Below are positions 32,484 through 44,290 of a stretch of DNA of 64,000 nucleotides, one piece after another (the first letter of the stretch is position 1; the number at the start of each line of letters is the position of its first letter). This DNA comes from Nageia nagi (lineage: Eukaryota; Pinophyta). The DNA is taken from the NCBI GenBank assembly GCA_050084985.1, contig JBITNC010000001.1:137826001-137890000 (forward strand), in the 5' to 3' direction. The position numbers and the translations under genes are program-made. Under the pieces are notes generated by a model. The model saw only the letters and a program-made list of their open reading frames with translations, was not told where the DNA came from and made no database searches.

Positions 32484-33208
32484 GGTCAATTGAAAAATGT
32501 AGGTAAGAGAAGTCAATAAAAGTTGCTAAGTTAGTCTAAATAACTCTGGCATATTTTGCATTTTTGAGATCTCTAGAACCAATGGGGAATTTTGAATTTT
32601 GTAGTTAATGAAGACCTTGTCTTCAGAATGATTATCATTCATTGCTTTGATTCCTTTTCTCAGTACTTCAAATTGCATTATTTATTATATGGCAAGGCAA
32701 AATTGTTTTATCTTAAAAATTTTTCTTATTGGTTTAATTTAGTAGAGAAGAGGATATAAATACCATAAATTCTTAATGCTTTCCTATGCTAATAATTGTA
32801 AAATGTTGCAAAGGAAAAGCTATATAATTGTCAGAATCATGGATCACCTTGTTAAAAAAGGGTCAAAAATTGTATCTTCAAGTTAATTGCATAATTATGT
32901 GTTATTTGCAAATAATTAAAAAAAAAACATATTCAATTCCAATCTCCATGCTATGGAGGAGGCTTATGAAATACAAATATCTTAAATATATGTATACCAA
33001 ATGTCAAGAGGTATCATTCTCGAGTCATTTATCTTAAATATCTTTATACTTTACATAAACTCTTATTAAATAAAAAATATAACAAAAATTATAAATAAAA
33101 ATGCAATAAATATCACATATTATCTATAAAAAATAAAAAATATTACATAATATTTAAATATGAAACAAAAATTAAATATTAAAAAAAGAGTTATGGATTA
33201 ATTTTTTA
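32484..33208. other. AT-rich spacer between the two LINEs, no gene seen
   Basis: AT-rich sequence with long A/T runs between 33050 and 33210. A 69-codon reading near 32828 has no recognisable motif and is probably chance. Confidence 0.5.
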
Positions 33209-33468
33209 ATGGTTTTTTTAATGATAGAGCTTTATATTAAAAGAGAAAAAAAAACTATATCATACAAGGGAAAAGGAGTGGAAATACACACACCCTGCGC
33301 GCCTCACGTGATACCAAAAAAATACATCCGATCAACCTGCCAAAGGACGAGAAATAACTAAGCAAACCTCATCGACCACCATGTGGCAACAACAAAAATA
33401 TCACCCAGATAATAGTTTAAAAAATTGTAAGCTTCATTACATATCATTAAACTCTTAGCACAAATGCA

Positions 33469-33879
33469 TTAAACATCCTTCATGGGAGAGGGAGTGGAGG
33501 CAGGTTGCATGATGGTAGGCGGTGCATTAGAAGGCACCGAAGTGGTAGGCTCATTAAGAGCTTCAACATTCTCTCGGTTCTTATTATGCTTCCACACATT
33601 GGAAGGGATCTGCGACCAATGCATTTTCTCTAATGTTTCTTGAAATTCATGCCACTCAAGACCACATTTGAAGGATGTTGACATCCACCCATATGATGTG
33701 TCATCTTGTTCATTACTTGTCAACATTACTGGATTGTACCAACCTCCACCATCTCCTTCAGACCAGCCACCCCAACATGCGACTTGATGGGAGGTGTTTG
33801 CTTTTCCACCCCATCCATGATTCGAAGGAGAGCTGGGACAAGAATCCCATCCTTGATTGCTCCACCCAATAGCTAGCAA
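33469..33879 (-). pseudogene. LINE 2 ORF2 C-terminal tail, GW/WG-rich and open
   Basis: An open stretch of about 136 codons ends near 33469. It contains IGW, QGW, HGWGG, CWGGW, GGGW and YGW within about 65 residues, then a Pro/Thr/Ser-rich end. It lies after the zf-RVT segment, where plant L1 ORF2 normally ends. LINE 1 has a shorter, diverged version at 27167-27496. Confidence 0.7.
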
Positions 33880-34319
33880 AGGGTTCCTTATTTCTTGAGG
33901 TGGTGTGTGAGATCTACAGGCATGACTTTGGTCCTATTCCTGTGGAGGAGGGTGATAGCATTACCTGGATCACGAGCGCTCCCACCCAACTAGGGAGGAA
34001 GGAGGAACTTGTTTCATGGAGCAGGGAGCATTTTTCCAGTGATTGATGAGCTCCTACAGATGGCTAACCTCCAGAGCGACCTTATTAACTTGGTCATTAA
34101 TGTGAAACTAGATGTCATAAAAAATGGTGAGCTTGTCAACCAGAGAAAAATCAACATAAGAAACTTTCCCTGAAAAAATAACTACAGTCTGCTCTTTCCA
34201 CAAATGGAACATGACTCTAATCCGAAAAATATTCCAAAAGGATTCCAAATGCATTGAGAAATGTGGAGGATTTCCAAGAAGATTTTGCAGCTAGGAAAGT
34301 GGCTACTTCGAAAACGGTT

Positions 34320-37300
34320 GGAAAAAGGAATTCATCCAAGTCCAAGCCTTTTCATCTTTACCACATTGCCAAAACAAATGCAAAATAAACTCTTTGAAGT
34401 TACAGAATGGGCATAAGGGGCTAGGGACCTCCAAGTGAGTAAGCCTATTGCCAATATGCAAACTGTGGAATAGGTAACTCCATGCAAAGCAGGCCTGCTT
34501 AGGTTCAATATAATTAGCCCGTAGAGTTTTGAATCAAGCACTCCATTAAGAAAGAGTGGAGGATACACAACGACATTCATTAAGCTTCGAAGCGATGGGA
34601 AGATTGGGAGATAGCCAATTATACCCCATATTAGTACTATAACTAAAAATTGGTGTACCTATGATCCACTTCCATTATGGCCTCCATGGGCATTGTGAAT
34701 GCTAACCTAGCTTGGGCCATAGCGAGAAAGGCATACAATTGAGAACTGCTTCATAAGTGTCTTTATCCTCATATTTTAGAGCAAATATGAGTTTGAATCT
34801 TTTCCACAGGATCCACCCTTTAGAGGAGTGGTCAAAGAACTCAAAGAGGGAGGCAATTCTTTTTTTGAAGAACTATTTGTCTCGAATCCATTGAATGGAA
34901 GCAAGAGATTGATTCTACAATGTGATAATTGGGGACCATCAAAAGCGAAGCTAGCACCACACCTTGGCATTGGGCCATTAGGATTCCATTGAAGCTATGG
35001 TTTGACACTCTACCATGCTTTCCATATGCTTTTGCAAATAAAAGACCCATAAACCTTGATTAGCACAAAGGAAAAAATCAAGGAATGGAAATTCATACAT
35101 TTTCAAGTTTTTTTGCCAAGGGGAAGTCCTTAAGAAATACAGTGTTGTAACAAAACCTTCCAAGCTTCTGAGCCTTTCAAGGTTCGAGTAACCCATTTGG
35201 CATTCAATGCCAACCCCTACCTATAATAGTCAAAGATTGCCATTCCACCAACAGTCTTGGGGAGACAACACTAATCCCAAGCAACCCAGTGGAAGCCCTT
35301 CTTGTCTTTGCTTTTAGTCCATAAGAAATCCCTAAGGAGCTTTTCCAACTTTTTGTAACAATTTTTGGAAGGGACCCAACATGAAGAATAATAAACATGC
35401 ATGGAAGCTAGAACCTTCGAGCAAATTTGGAATTTACTAGCTAATGAGAGCTTCTTTGTGATCCAGTAAGATAACTTCTTGTCTACTCTCTGAAGAACAT
35501 AGCTCCATAACTAAGCAAGGGTGCTTTGAAGGGCAAAGGGAATACCCAAAAATTTAAACATCTCTCCCAGGTTTTTCCATTGCCACTGAAAAGCAAAAAG
35601 CCATTCAAGGCAATCTATCTAAGATTGTCTATAATAGGAGGTCTTTTTCCATTGAATGCTTGAGCCTGAGGCTTTACAGAATGTATCAAGGCAATCAAAT
35701 TCTTACTTGATAAAGTATTTATCCTCTTCAAGAGTAAGAAAGGAGTCATCAACAAAATGATCATTAATCAATTGCCCACCATTCCCAAGAAGAGAAATTC
35801 CCTAAATAAGCTTTTGAGAAGTTTTGTTGGCTAAAAGATAGCCGAAGGCTTCAACTGCTAACACATAAAGTGAGGGAGCAAGAGGATAACCCTACCTTAC
35901 TAACCTAAAAAGGCCAATGGAGGTGGTTTGAACCCCATCAAGGGTTAGCATGGCAGAGGCATCACTGAAGAGCATTTGAACTAAAGCTAAGAAGGTAGGG
36001 TCGAAGCCCAAAGCTTTGAGCATAGCCAGAATGAAATGCCATTCAATTTTATCATAAGCTTTTTCAAAGTCAATTTTAATGAAAAGAGTGTCTTGCTGAG
36101 ATGAGCGAGCCCACTCCATGCCTTCCCAAACAACAATGACATTGTCAAGGATATATATGCTTAAAGCTAGTTTGCTTGGGATGGATAATCTGAGATAATA
36201 ATGATCAAATCTTAAGGGTCATAGCCTTAGCGATGATTTTATAGCTAACATTGAGAAGGTTAATGGGCCTCCAACTAGACATGAGTTCAGGGTCCCCTAC
36301 TTTCGAAATGAATTTGATATTTCCCTTGTTTATAATTGCTCCCAAATACCTTGTAAGAAGGGCTTCATGGTACACATAGAGGAGGTCATGGCCAACAACA
36401 TCCCATAGTTATTTATAGAACTCATATCGAAAGCCATCTAATCGTAAATTTTGGAAAGAGAAAGGGTACACACAAACTTCCTTCTAGGTAGGAGAGAGTT
36501 TGATGGGAACCACTTTGCAACATTCATCAAGGGCGAGCTAGTGCACCTCTATCAACTCTTGAGAAGAAAAGGCCAAAGTGTAATGCTTCACAAAAGCCTT
36601 GGCAATATTAGGAGGTTCAGTAACACAAATGTTGAACTAGGATACTGACCTTGGAGATTAATCTTTGGAAACCCAATCCCCCACTTTAGGCTAATGAAGT
36701 TGAGCTTGAATTTGAGCACTTTTGGCTTCATAAAGTTGTACCTTCCTAAGCTCATGTATAACTACAATAGCATGCTATTGTAGGAGAACATTCGTAGGAT
36801 CTACTTCCAAGGGTAATGAGGCATGCTCAAACTCTTCCTGAAGGGCACTGCTAGAGTGCCTACGAATCTGAGAAAGTTTGACACCCAACGTTCTCAACAT
36901 CGAGGTGGTATAAGTGATGGCATCATTCCATTAGTTGATCTAGCTGATGTTCTTTTTGGGCCTTGGAATGAGGTTCCAAATTCTACAAATATGGTTAGTA
37001 GTGGCAGGGTGATGAAGGAAGGAGACATTGAAGCAAAACTGGGAGTGGAAGGTGCAAGGTTGTCAAAAAAGGAAAACAACCTTAAAAAATAATGGGAAAA
37101 TGATCTAAAATAGTATTTCCCAAAGGAGCCAAAACTAAAGGTGTTGCAAGGGAAAGGCTTTTAAAATAAAAACTATCTTGATCAGTGAGCATAGCCCTAT
37201 CTAGCCATTTAATAACTCTACAATCACTTGACTAAAAAATTAGACCAGATAAATGAGAGAGTCTAGGAAACTTTGAGCATTGTAGCATGCATTTAGGTCC

Positions 37301-37831
37301 ACCAACCCATGCTTGTTTTTGAGTGAAAACCAATCATCTCTTTTGCTAGCACACCATCTCATAGGAAGATGACCTAATTTTTTGTTAGATTTCTCAATCA
37401 TGTTAAAAGTCCCCACAAAATAATCAAACTACCTAGGGAAGAGATAAAGCAAGCCATCTCCATAACATGCTTCTATGCGGCCCATGATTAGATGCATAGA
37501 TATTGACAACCCCAAAGGGTTGGCCATCAACATCAAAAAGGGTCCAAACCACCTGATTGGAAGGGTACACCCCCCATAAGACCAAAAGGGCCTCCTACCT
37601 TGAAGGAATCAAAGTTATGGCACCTCCTCTGCTATGACAATTATTAGTAGAATACATGGAACAACCAGGCCATAGGAAGGAGTTGATGCATTCCAGATTA
37701 AACTCTGAGATTTTAACTTCTTGGAGATAGAGAAAATCTAGCTTAACAAAGAGACTAGTAACTTTAGTAATTTCACTATAGATCGAATATTTTTGAACTT
37801 GATCTATCAACCCTCTAACATTCCATGACAT
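34320..37831 (-). pseudogene. LINE 2 ORF2: endonuclease, reverse transcriptase, zf-RVT
   Basis: It begins MSWNVRGL with LQEVK shortly after (37831-37700), the start of the L1 apurinic-type endonuclease. The reverse transcriptase reads SWRPINLLNVSYKIIAKA (about 36290-36230), ARSSQQDTLFIKIDFEKAYDKIEW (36119-36030, in parts) and an intact F-V-D-D core at 35745-35756. The zf-RVT segment near 34520-34330 has PLCPFCNFKEFILHLFWQCG. It is interrupted by stops and shifts between these blocks. Confidence 0.87.
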
Positions 37832-37859
37832 AAAAATCGTTGGGCATAGTTGAGGTTCT

Positions 37860-39092
37860 TATCCCCATCAAGCTCTTTGTCATCACCTATATCATTGTCA
37901 AAATCCTTATTATCCCCTAGGTCCCCAAGGGAAGCATAAGGGTTTGCAAGAAAGTTTGCATGATTAGTGCCAACAAACATGCTAAAAGAACGCTTCTCCT
38001 ATTGGGAAGCAACACCACTTCCTGGAGGAATTTAGGACCTTCTAGGTTGCATTAATGACTCTTTGTATTTAGCTTCCAAAATAGCCCATTGAGAGTTGCT
38101 AATGTTGGCAGGCACATAGGGCGGCTTAGGAGTGGTGGAATGAGGAGATGGGGTTACCTAACTATTCACTTAAGAGGGAATAATAGGCCCAACAGGTCTG
38201 ACACCCTATTGAGAGTTGTAATTTTTCTTGATGTTCACCATGGTCCATTGCTTTGATGAATCATTATGCCCATTACTAGTGCTCAGGGCATGAGGCTATT
38301 TGCAAGGTGTAGTGCATGTACAACCAGAGCCACTATTGCCTGATTATGGGCTTTGACTCTATCCTCCATGATAGGGAAATCCCTAATTTTGTTCTTAGAA
38401 GATTGGCAATGATAACAAGTATTTGGAAGGTTGATATAAACCAAACTTTTGACAGTAAGAGCTATTGCCAATTTTAACGACCAAATTATCCCTAATATCT
38501 TTGGATAAATCTATTTTGACATAGACCCTTTCGTAGGGATGAACTCCATAAAACTTGGGTTTCTCAACACAAACAAAAGTACCTAAAGGAGCCATAATCC
38601 TTTCTATTAAGGACCAAAGAGGGACTGGGAGTTCGACGAGTTCAACCCAGATGGGTACTTTCAACGGAGCCCCTTCATCGATAGAGAAATCTTGCATCCA
38701 AGGTTGAAACACCAAGAATAAGTTTCTGACATACCAAGGACCATGGTCAAAAATAGATTTGGCATGGTCTTCATGAGGGAAACAAAAGAGAAAAAACCTT
38801 TCATGAGGTATTGAATACCTTCAACTTCGACTCTATACAAAGTCTAGTATTGTTGAACTTAACTACGGATAACAAATTCCATAGGAATACAACCCAGAAA
38901 GTATCCTATCAAAGTATGAATGTCTAACAAACCACATGCATTGTTAAAATCATCAATAGGGATATCAACATCAAGAACAAAGGGATTACCTCATTATAGA
39001 CTTTCGGGATGAACTTTTGAGCTTCCTTGGGTGTTATTGCTCCTTCCAACAACTTCAACATGAGTTAAAGCTGCTGAATGGGTAGAATCCAT
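37860..39092 (-). pseudogene. LINE 2 ORF1 (DUF4283-type nucleic-acid-binding protein)
   Basis: The start ATG is at 39090-39092 (MDSTHSAALTHVEVVG). The stretch 38715-38395 reads FQPWMQDFSIDEGAPLKVPIWVEL-ELPVPLW, the DUF4283 pattern of plant L1 ORF1. The frame is broken before and after. It is expected to coat LINE RNA. A C-terminal zinc knuckle is not clearly preserved. Confidence 0.8.
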
Positions 39093-39240
39093 TAAAAAGG
39101 AAAAAAGAACAAATTCGATCAAGGTGATGGGAAATGGCTAATGTGGCCCTCAAATCCAAAGGAATTTAAGAAATCCCATATAGTTTTCAATACTATGTCA
39201 AACCCTAGGTGGACGATTTGGCTAATTCACTAGATAAATC

Positions 39241-40595
39241 CTAATAGAGTGATTTCCTCCCACATGAACATCAATACATAATTTCTTAATGTTAGTTAAT
39301 TATTCTTTTTTTTAATGTTTAATTATTTATTCAAATTTTTTAATTGTTTCAATTATTTTTTATTTTCTTAAGTTAATAAGTTGGCTAAATTATTTAAAAA
39401 AAATATTTACGACGTGATATTTGGGTCATTTCCCTCCCCTTGTTTGTTATTGTATATTATTGTAGGACACTTCTCAATGTAATAAAATGAATTTTGAGAC
39501 CAATACTTACTTTTTATGTTCACATAAAAATTTATGTTAACACCTTCCTCTATGTAGTTTTTGTCATAGAGATCATCATATTTCTTAGAATAAATACATA
39601 TTTAATGGCATTGCTAGATGTGTGGATATTGTTGGTAATGGATGTATAAAATTTTACCACCTTTGTAGATCAATGGATATGAGGTGAGGAGCATGAGCTC
39701 TCTTTGATATTCATGTGATGGTTGCTTTAATTATCTTCAAATGTTTACCATCCAAACCCTTTGTCACTCAAACATTTTCCTAGATATGGGGTTGGTTGTT
39801 GCTCACTAAATGCATCATACCACAACTCTTACATGGATATTGAAGATTTGAATTTTTTCTTTCAATTTCACACTTTTGCTTTCAATTAAAACTTTATTTA
39901 AGTAGTTACATTGTGCACAAGTTCAAGTAATCAAAACACAACAATCATTCAATATTAATTAAATGTATATATTGTAAATGTTCCAAACACTATATATATA
40001 TATGCTCAAATTTTCTTAGCATGTAATTAGTCTTCTTTTTGTAAAGCATAAAGAGCAACTAAAGTCGCAACAAAAATCCAAGAACCATAGTAGTTGCACT
40101 AGAGTACATAAGTTACAACAAAGTTATAGTAAATCACCAGAGTCTAAATTTGAGCTATCATAATTGCCCATAAGAGGATGAAATTTTAAAATTGTATTTT
40201 ATATACTAAGACCTTTCTAATGGTGTATTACATGCTTAAAATAGATCTATCAAATGAAAGTTATAAGCTACAATATTACTAAATATAAGCTCTACAAGAT
40301 TACTAAATAATTTATGATAGTTCAGGACAAAGAACTATTTTTGACAATTTGAGACTATAAACCACTTTTTTTATTACATAAACTCACACATCAATCATAT
40401 ACATTGGGTACATAAAATACACACTAATTTGAGGGTTTTCTTTATTACAAATACAATATGGGTATATAAAAAATACCATTCATATAGAAGTCTCATTCAC
40501 TATTTGACAAAATCCAATAGAGACACCATCTCATGGTCTAGTCACTACAATGATTATAGGATATTCCTAAATTGGCCTTATTAAGAAAGTTGAAA
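39241..40595. other. Intergenic, no gene seen
   Basis: AT-rich sequence with short simple repeats (for example a TA run near 39993). No domain or long reading frame is recognisable on either strand. Confidence 0.5.
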
Positions 40596-40599
40596 TCTT

Positions 40600-41312
40600 T
40601 TTAAGAAAATTTAGTAGAGAGAAATAATCTCATGGAATGTAACAATCACAAGATATGTGCAAAATAGGCAAGGTTTAGAAGCTCTCAAGTATTTATAGAA
40701 AATGCAATTGACTAGTTTCGAATCAATAACCATTGTAAGTATTTTGATCATATGTGTAACTTTTGTAGCTTTAAAATTGGGCATGGACATTCATGGAAAA
40801 ATAGTTAGATGTGGGTATATTTCTCATGCAATTATGATAACAACTCTGATAGACATGTATTCAATTGTTATATGTGAAGCCAAACTATGTAACTAATGCA
40901 AGCACTCTTCTAGCATATGCCACCATGGGAGCTTGGAAATCCATCAAATAATAGTTTAAAATGGGTTTTCATCAACTAGCATTGTTTTCATTGCTATGAT
41001 AAACATGTATACATAGTGTTGAAGAACAACAAGGCATGGGAATTGTTTGACAAGATGCATAATGCATATAAAATTTCATGGAATGCAGTGATTTGAGGAC
41101 ATGCATGATGCAAAAATGGTTTCATGGACTATCATGATTGGAGGATATCCAATTCATGGCTATATAAAAGATGCCCTTAAACTCTTTAATATTATAAAGC
41201 AACTGGGAACCAATCTTGACAACATAACATTTTAATGTATTTTATTTGCATGCAACTATGTAGGTGTAGTGGCTGAGGGTTGCAAATACTTTAATAACAT
41301 GATCCACTCATA
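40600..41312 (+). pseudogene. Pentatricopeptide-repeat (PPR) protein pseudogene fragment
   Basis: Several PPR motifs can be read with frame changes. A WNVTI-YVQN-QGLEALKY segment near 40636 runs into SFESITIVSIL and GMDIHGKIVRCGYISHAIM-TTLIDMY (40702-40860). Then MVSWTIMIGGYPIHGYIKDALKLF and DNITF-CILFAC lie at 41105-41250, and EGCKYFNNM ends near 41300. The spacing is that of PLS-class plant organelle RNA-editing PPR proteins. Stops and missing segments make it non-functional. No C-terminal E or DYW domain is visible. It may have been retroposed or be a fragment of a lost gene. Confidence 0.8.
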
Positions 41313-43070
41313 TCACTTTATACTTCAATAACATATAACAAACCATCGATACAAAGTGGTTTCCTTCCAACAATCATTATAATGCAATAATGTATACATG
41401 TAAAACAATACCATCCCAAAAAAAAATGCAAATCATGCTTTAATGCATGATGTCCATTCTTGTGAGTATAATATAAGCCTTTATTTATAAAGGCAATTTT
41501 AAGTTCCCATTCATGTAAATCACAAGAGTTTTCATAAAAATTTACATGATGATTTCTCATTTGTTCATAAGAATAAGAGTCAAGCAATTATGGAACTCAC
41601 ACTACATTGAACTTTATCCATATTCAATTAGACATTCCATAAAAAATAATAAAAAAGATAAACTCTAGCTTCCTTATCCTCGAATCTTATAACAACATTA
41701 CAAAATTATGATTACAAGATATGCACAAAATAAATATTAAAATAACTTTCTAGAAATTTGATGGACAACATGAACCCTATATATAATGAGCAAATGTCTA
41801 AACATCCCTACCTTTCCCAATCATCATAGATGAGGTGAGATGGTATACCTTCTCACTTCACTCCTAGTTGGGCTATCCATTGTATATATAGTGTCCAATT
41901 TTATTGCTTCAAATTTGCATCTTTTACAATGTATAATTGTAAATGATAAAATGCAATCCTAAATTGTAGTAAAGGATGAAGCAATTATATTTACTTAATT
42001 AAAGTAAAAAGGTGCCTAAATTATTGCAATCACTCAGTAACTAATACAAATATATCAAGGTAATAACAATAATATAACTAAAGTAATAACTTATGTTAGC
42101 CTATAAGATAGTAGAAGATATATGTGTACATGTTACTTACATGGACGATGAATATACACTTGAAGACATATGTATGAACATGAAGAATTAGATCCTAGGT
42201 CTTCAAATAGTATCTTGCATGTGGCTGAGCGTTGGCCTTGGCTACAACGCTAATGCCAAGGATACTATGTAAGTAGGTATCTCACTTAGATACCAATTTC
42301 ACTCATTCTCCTCCAAGGTAATGACAAAGTATAAGATAGCTCTTGAGTGTAATGAATTCCAATCTTGATAGGTGATGTTGAAGAACACTAACAAGTTTGT
42401 GAGAGATATTCACAATCCTATTGAGATGAAATCTTGATAGTCTTCTTATGCATATAATTCTCAATTTATAGGTTTAGGAATATACATGAATACACCTTTG
42501 CATGCTATCATCAATGTTAGTGGTCTGACCTAGAAAATAAGAGAATTACATATGAGAAGTAACTTAAGTAGATTATAATATATAAAGGAAATAACAAAAA
42601 TGTCATATTCATCCTAATGTAGTGAGGGTTATGTGATATGTAGTTTGGACTAAAATGGGTGCCAAATTATGTGTTAATAATATTATTGAAGAGCAATTAA
42701 TTGTACATATAATGTTATATTTTTATTATTATTTTCACCCTCTATTGTATATGGGCAACCTAAGCCCTCCAAATCATGCTTCCAAATATGTACCTTCACA
42801 TTATTGATGGACATATTGAATGTTGTTGTTGTTTGCATTTTCATGTCGAATGAAATCTTATGCATTTTCTACCTCATTTGCTTAAGTTTCCTTGATCCCT
42901 CTTGGAGGAGATGTGAAAACCAAATACCATATGGTATCAATTGGATCTTATATATAAAATGCTTATTTGGCTTGCGATACTAGGATAAATGGATCATCTT
43001 CTAATCTATCCCAACCAAGTAATTTATTCATGTTGATCAATGTGAAGCCCTTTTCATCCTTTCTACATCC
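41313..43070. other. Intergenic, no gene seen
   Basis: AT-rich sequence without recognisable coding. Near 42282-42296 the complement reads TTGGTATCTAAGTGA, which resembles a copia primer-binding site on the - strand, but no LTR pair was found around it. Confidence 0.5.
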
Positions 43071-43075
43071 ATTCT
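43071..43075. repeat. Target-site duplication of copia C, left copy (ATTCT)
   Basis: ATTCT precedes the element; ATTCC follows it at 50648-50652. The single C/T difference fits later decay. Confidence 0.7.
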
Positions 43076-43558
43076 TGAAGGAATTAACACTAACATATAA
43101 CTTCCTAAACAACCAAGATCTCTTGAAAGCTCATAAATAACATCTAAATAACTCACAAAGATAACTCAAGATGTAAGTGGTTCCTCCAACTAGGAGTACA
43201 TCCACTAACTAGATCTCACTTCCTAACAAATATGAACTCTTACAATCCTTCTAAACTTTTTTTCTCAACACTATCCTATAGCATAACTTTACTCCACAAA
43301 TTGGTGTGTGATCACAAAGAGGGAGCCTTCTATTTATAGGCCAAAATCCCTCTTTGGATCACCCTTTTATCTAATGTACAAAAGCATGATATGCACATCC
43401 TTTTACCCAAGGGACATGCTCATGAAATAAAGTGTAGAACAAGTTACATTATCATATTTACTTAAATACTTAAGGTATCTAATGATACCCTTAAGTATTA
43501 GTAAATTTACAAAGAAGATTAATACAACCTTTACAATAATGCATTATACATTCCAACA
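43076..43558 (-). repeat. copia C 3' LTR (483 bp)
   Basis: Reading on the - strand it starts TGTTGGAATG (43558) and ends CCTTCA (43076), with a TATAAATAG box complement near 43330 and the U3 palindrome near 43465-43500. It aligns along its whole length with 11986-12481. Confidence 0.9.
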
Positions 43559-44290
43559 CTTACCCTTAATGCAATATTGGGATAGAGCAAATAAGAGAGA
43601 ATAAAGAAAGAAAGTAAGAGAGTTCTCCTCCAAATAGATACAACCAGAGATGAGAACTTTTTACATATTTATGAAGTAATCAAGATCTAGTTTGAGACTC
43701 ACTACTTTACCGAATACAATCATTAACCATAATCTATTTCAATGTACATGAAGTAATCATCCAAATAGAAGTTATGAAGAGTCTCTAAGAGCCTACATAC
43801 CCAAATTAAGTAACCTGCAATCTCAAAGAAACCTGTAGGTCATAAGTAGCTCAAACAACAAGATCAGTTAGATGCAACATATTCATATCAACAAGGATAT
43901 ATGAATCACATAAATGCCATCATGAATTAATCAATGGTGCACTATAAGTCATCACAAAGATGCTAAGTTAAAACTCAAAGTCACATGTTGTATATAAAAC
44001 ATGTGTTGATTATCATTACAAAATAGAACATGCACATACAAGTTCTTCACATATGGACAATTGAATAGTGTCAAAAGACACATAAGAGTTCCTCACACAT
44101 GGATAACTAAACAGTGCTAGATTGGCCAATCTTTTTGCTTTAAAAATTTGTACAAGTTCCTCATGAAAAGCGAACTTACCATGAAGGTGTACAACAAAAT
44201 CAATACTATATATCATAAAATCCTCCTAGGGGTGAAGTTGTCATCACAAATATGAATTCAATACAAGAATTCAAATTTCACTCCCCTTTG
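43559..44290 (-). other. copia C 3' non-coding region
   Basis: Homologous to 11212-11985 and 62506-63180. It holds two units of the CACTATT-AGTTATCCAT-type repeat near 44040-44140. No coding is seen. Confidence 0.75.

Larger units (their letters stand above)
33209..39240 (-). mobile_element. L1-type LINE, near full length (LINE 2)
   Basis: On the - strand the parts run: ORF1 from the ATG at 39092, ORF2 from about 37831, and a 3' end near 33212, where TATAAAGCTCTATCATT is followed by A's (a T-run on +). LINE 1 ends in a related sequence. Endonuclease, reverse transcriptase and zf-RVT domains are all visible. It is more complete than LINE 1, which lacks the ORF1 start. I could not fix a target-site duplication, so the 5' boundary is approximate. 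Scattered stops and frameshifts indicate it is inactive. Confidence 0.85.

Noticed and set aside
39593-39612. 8-bp match TTTAATGG as a LINE 2 target duplication (33200s and 39600s)
   Set aside because: Too short and AT-rich to be convincing, and it would place the LINE 5' end about 500 bp before ORF1 without support.
41318-41587. 89-codon reading on the - strand
   Set aside because: No recognisable domain, AT-rich, no relatives in the window.
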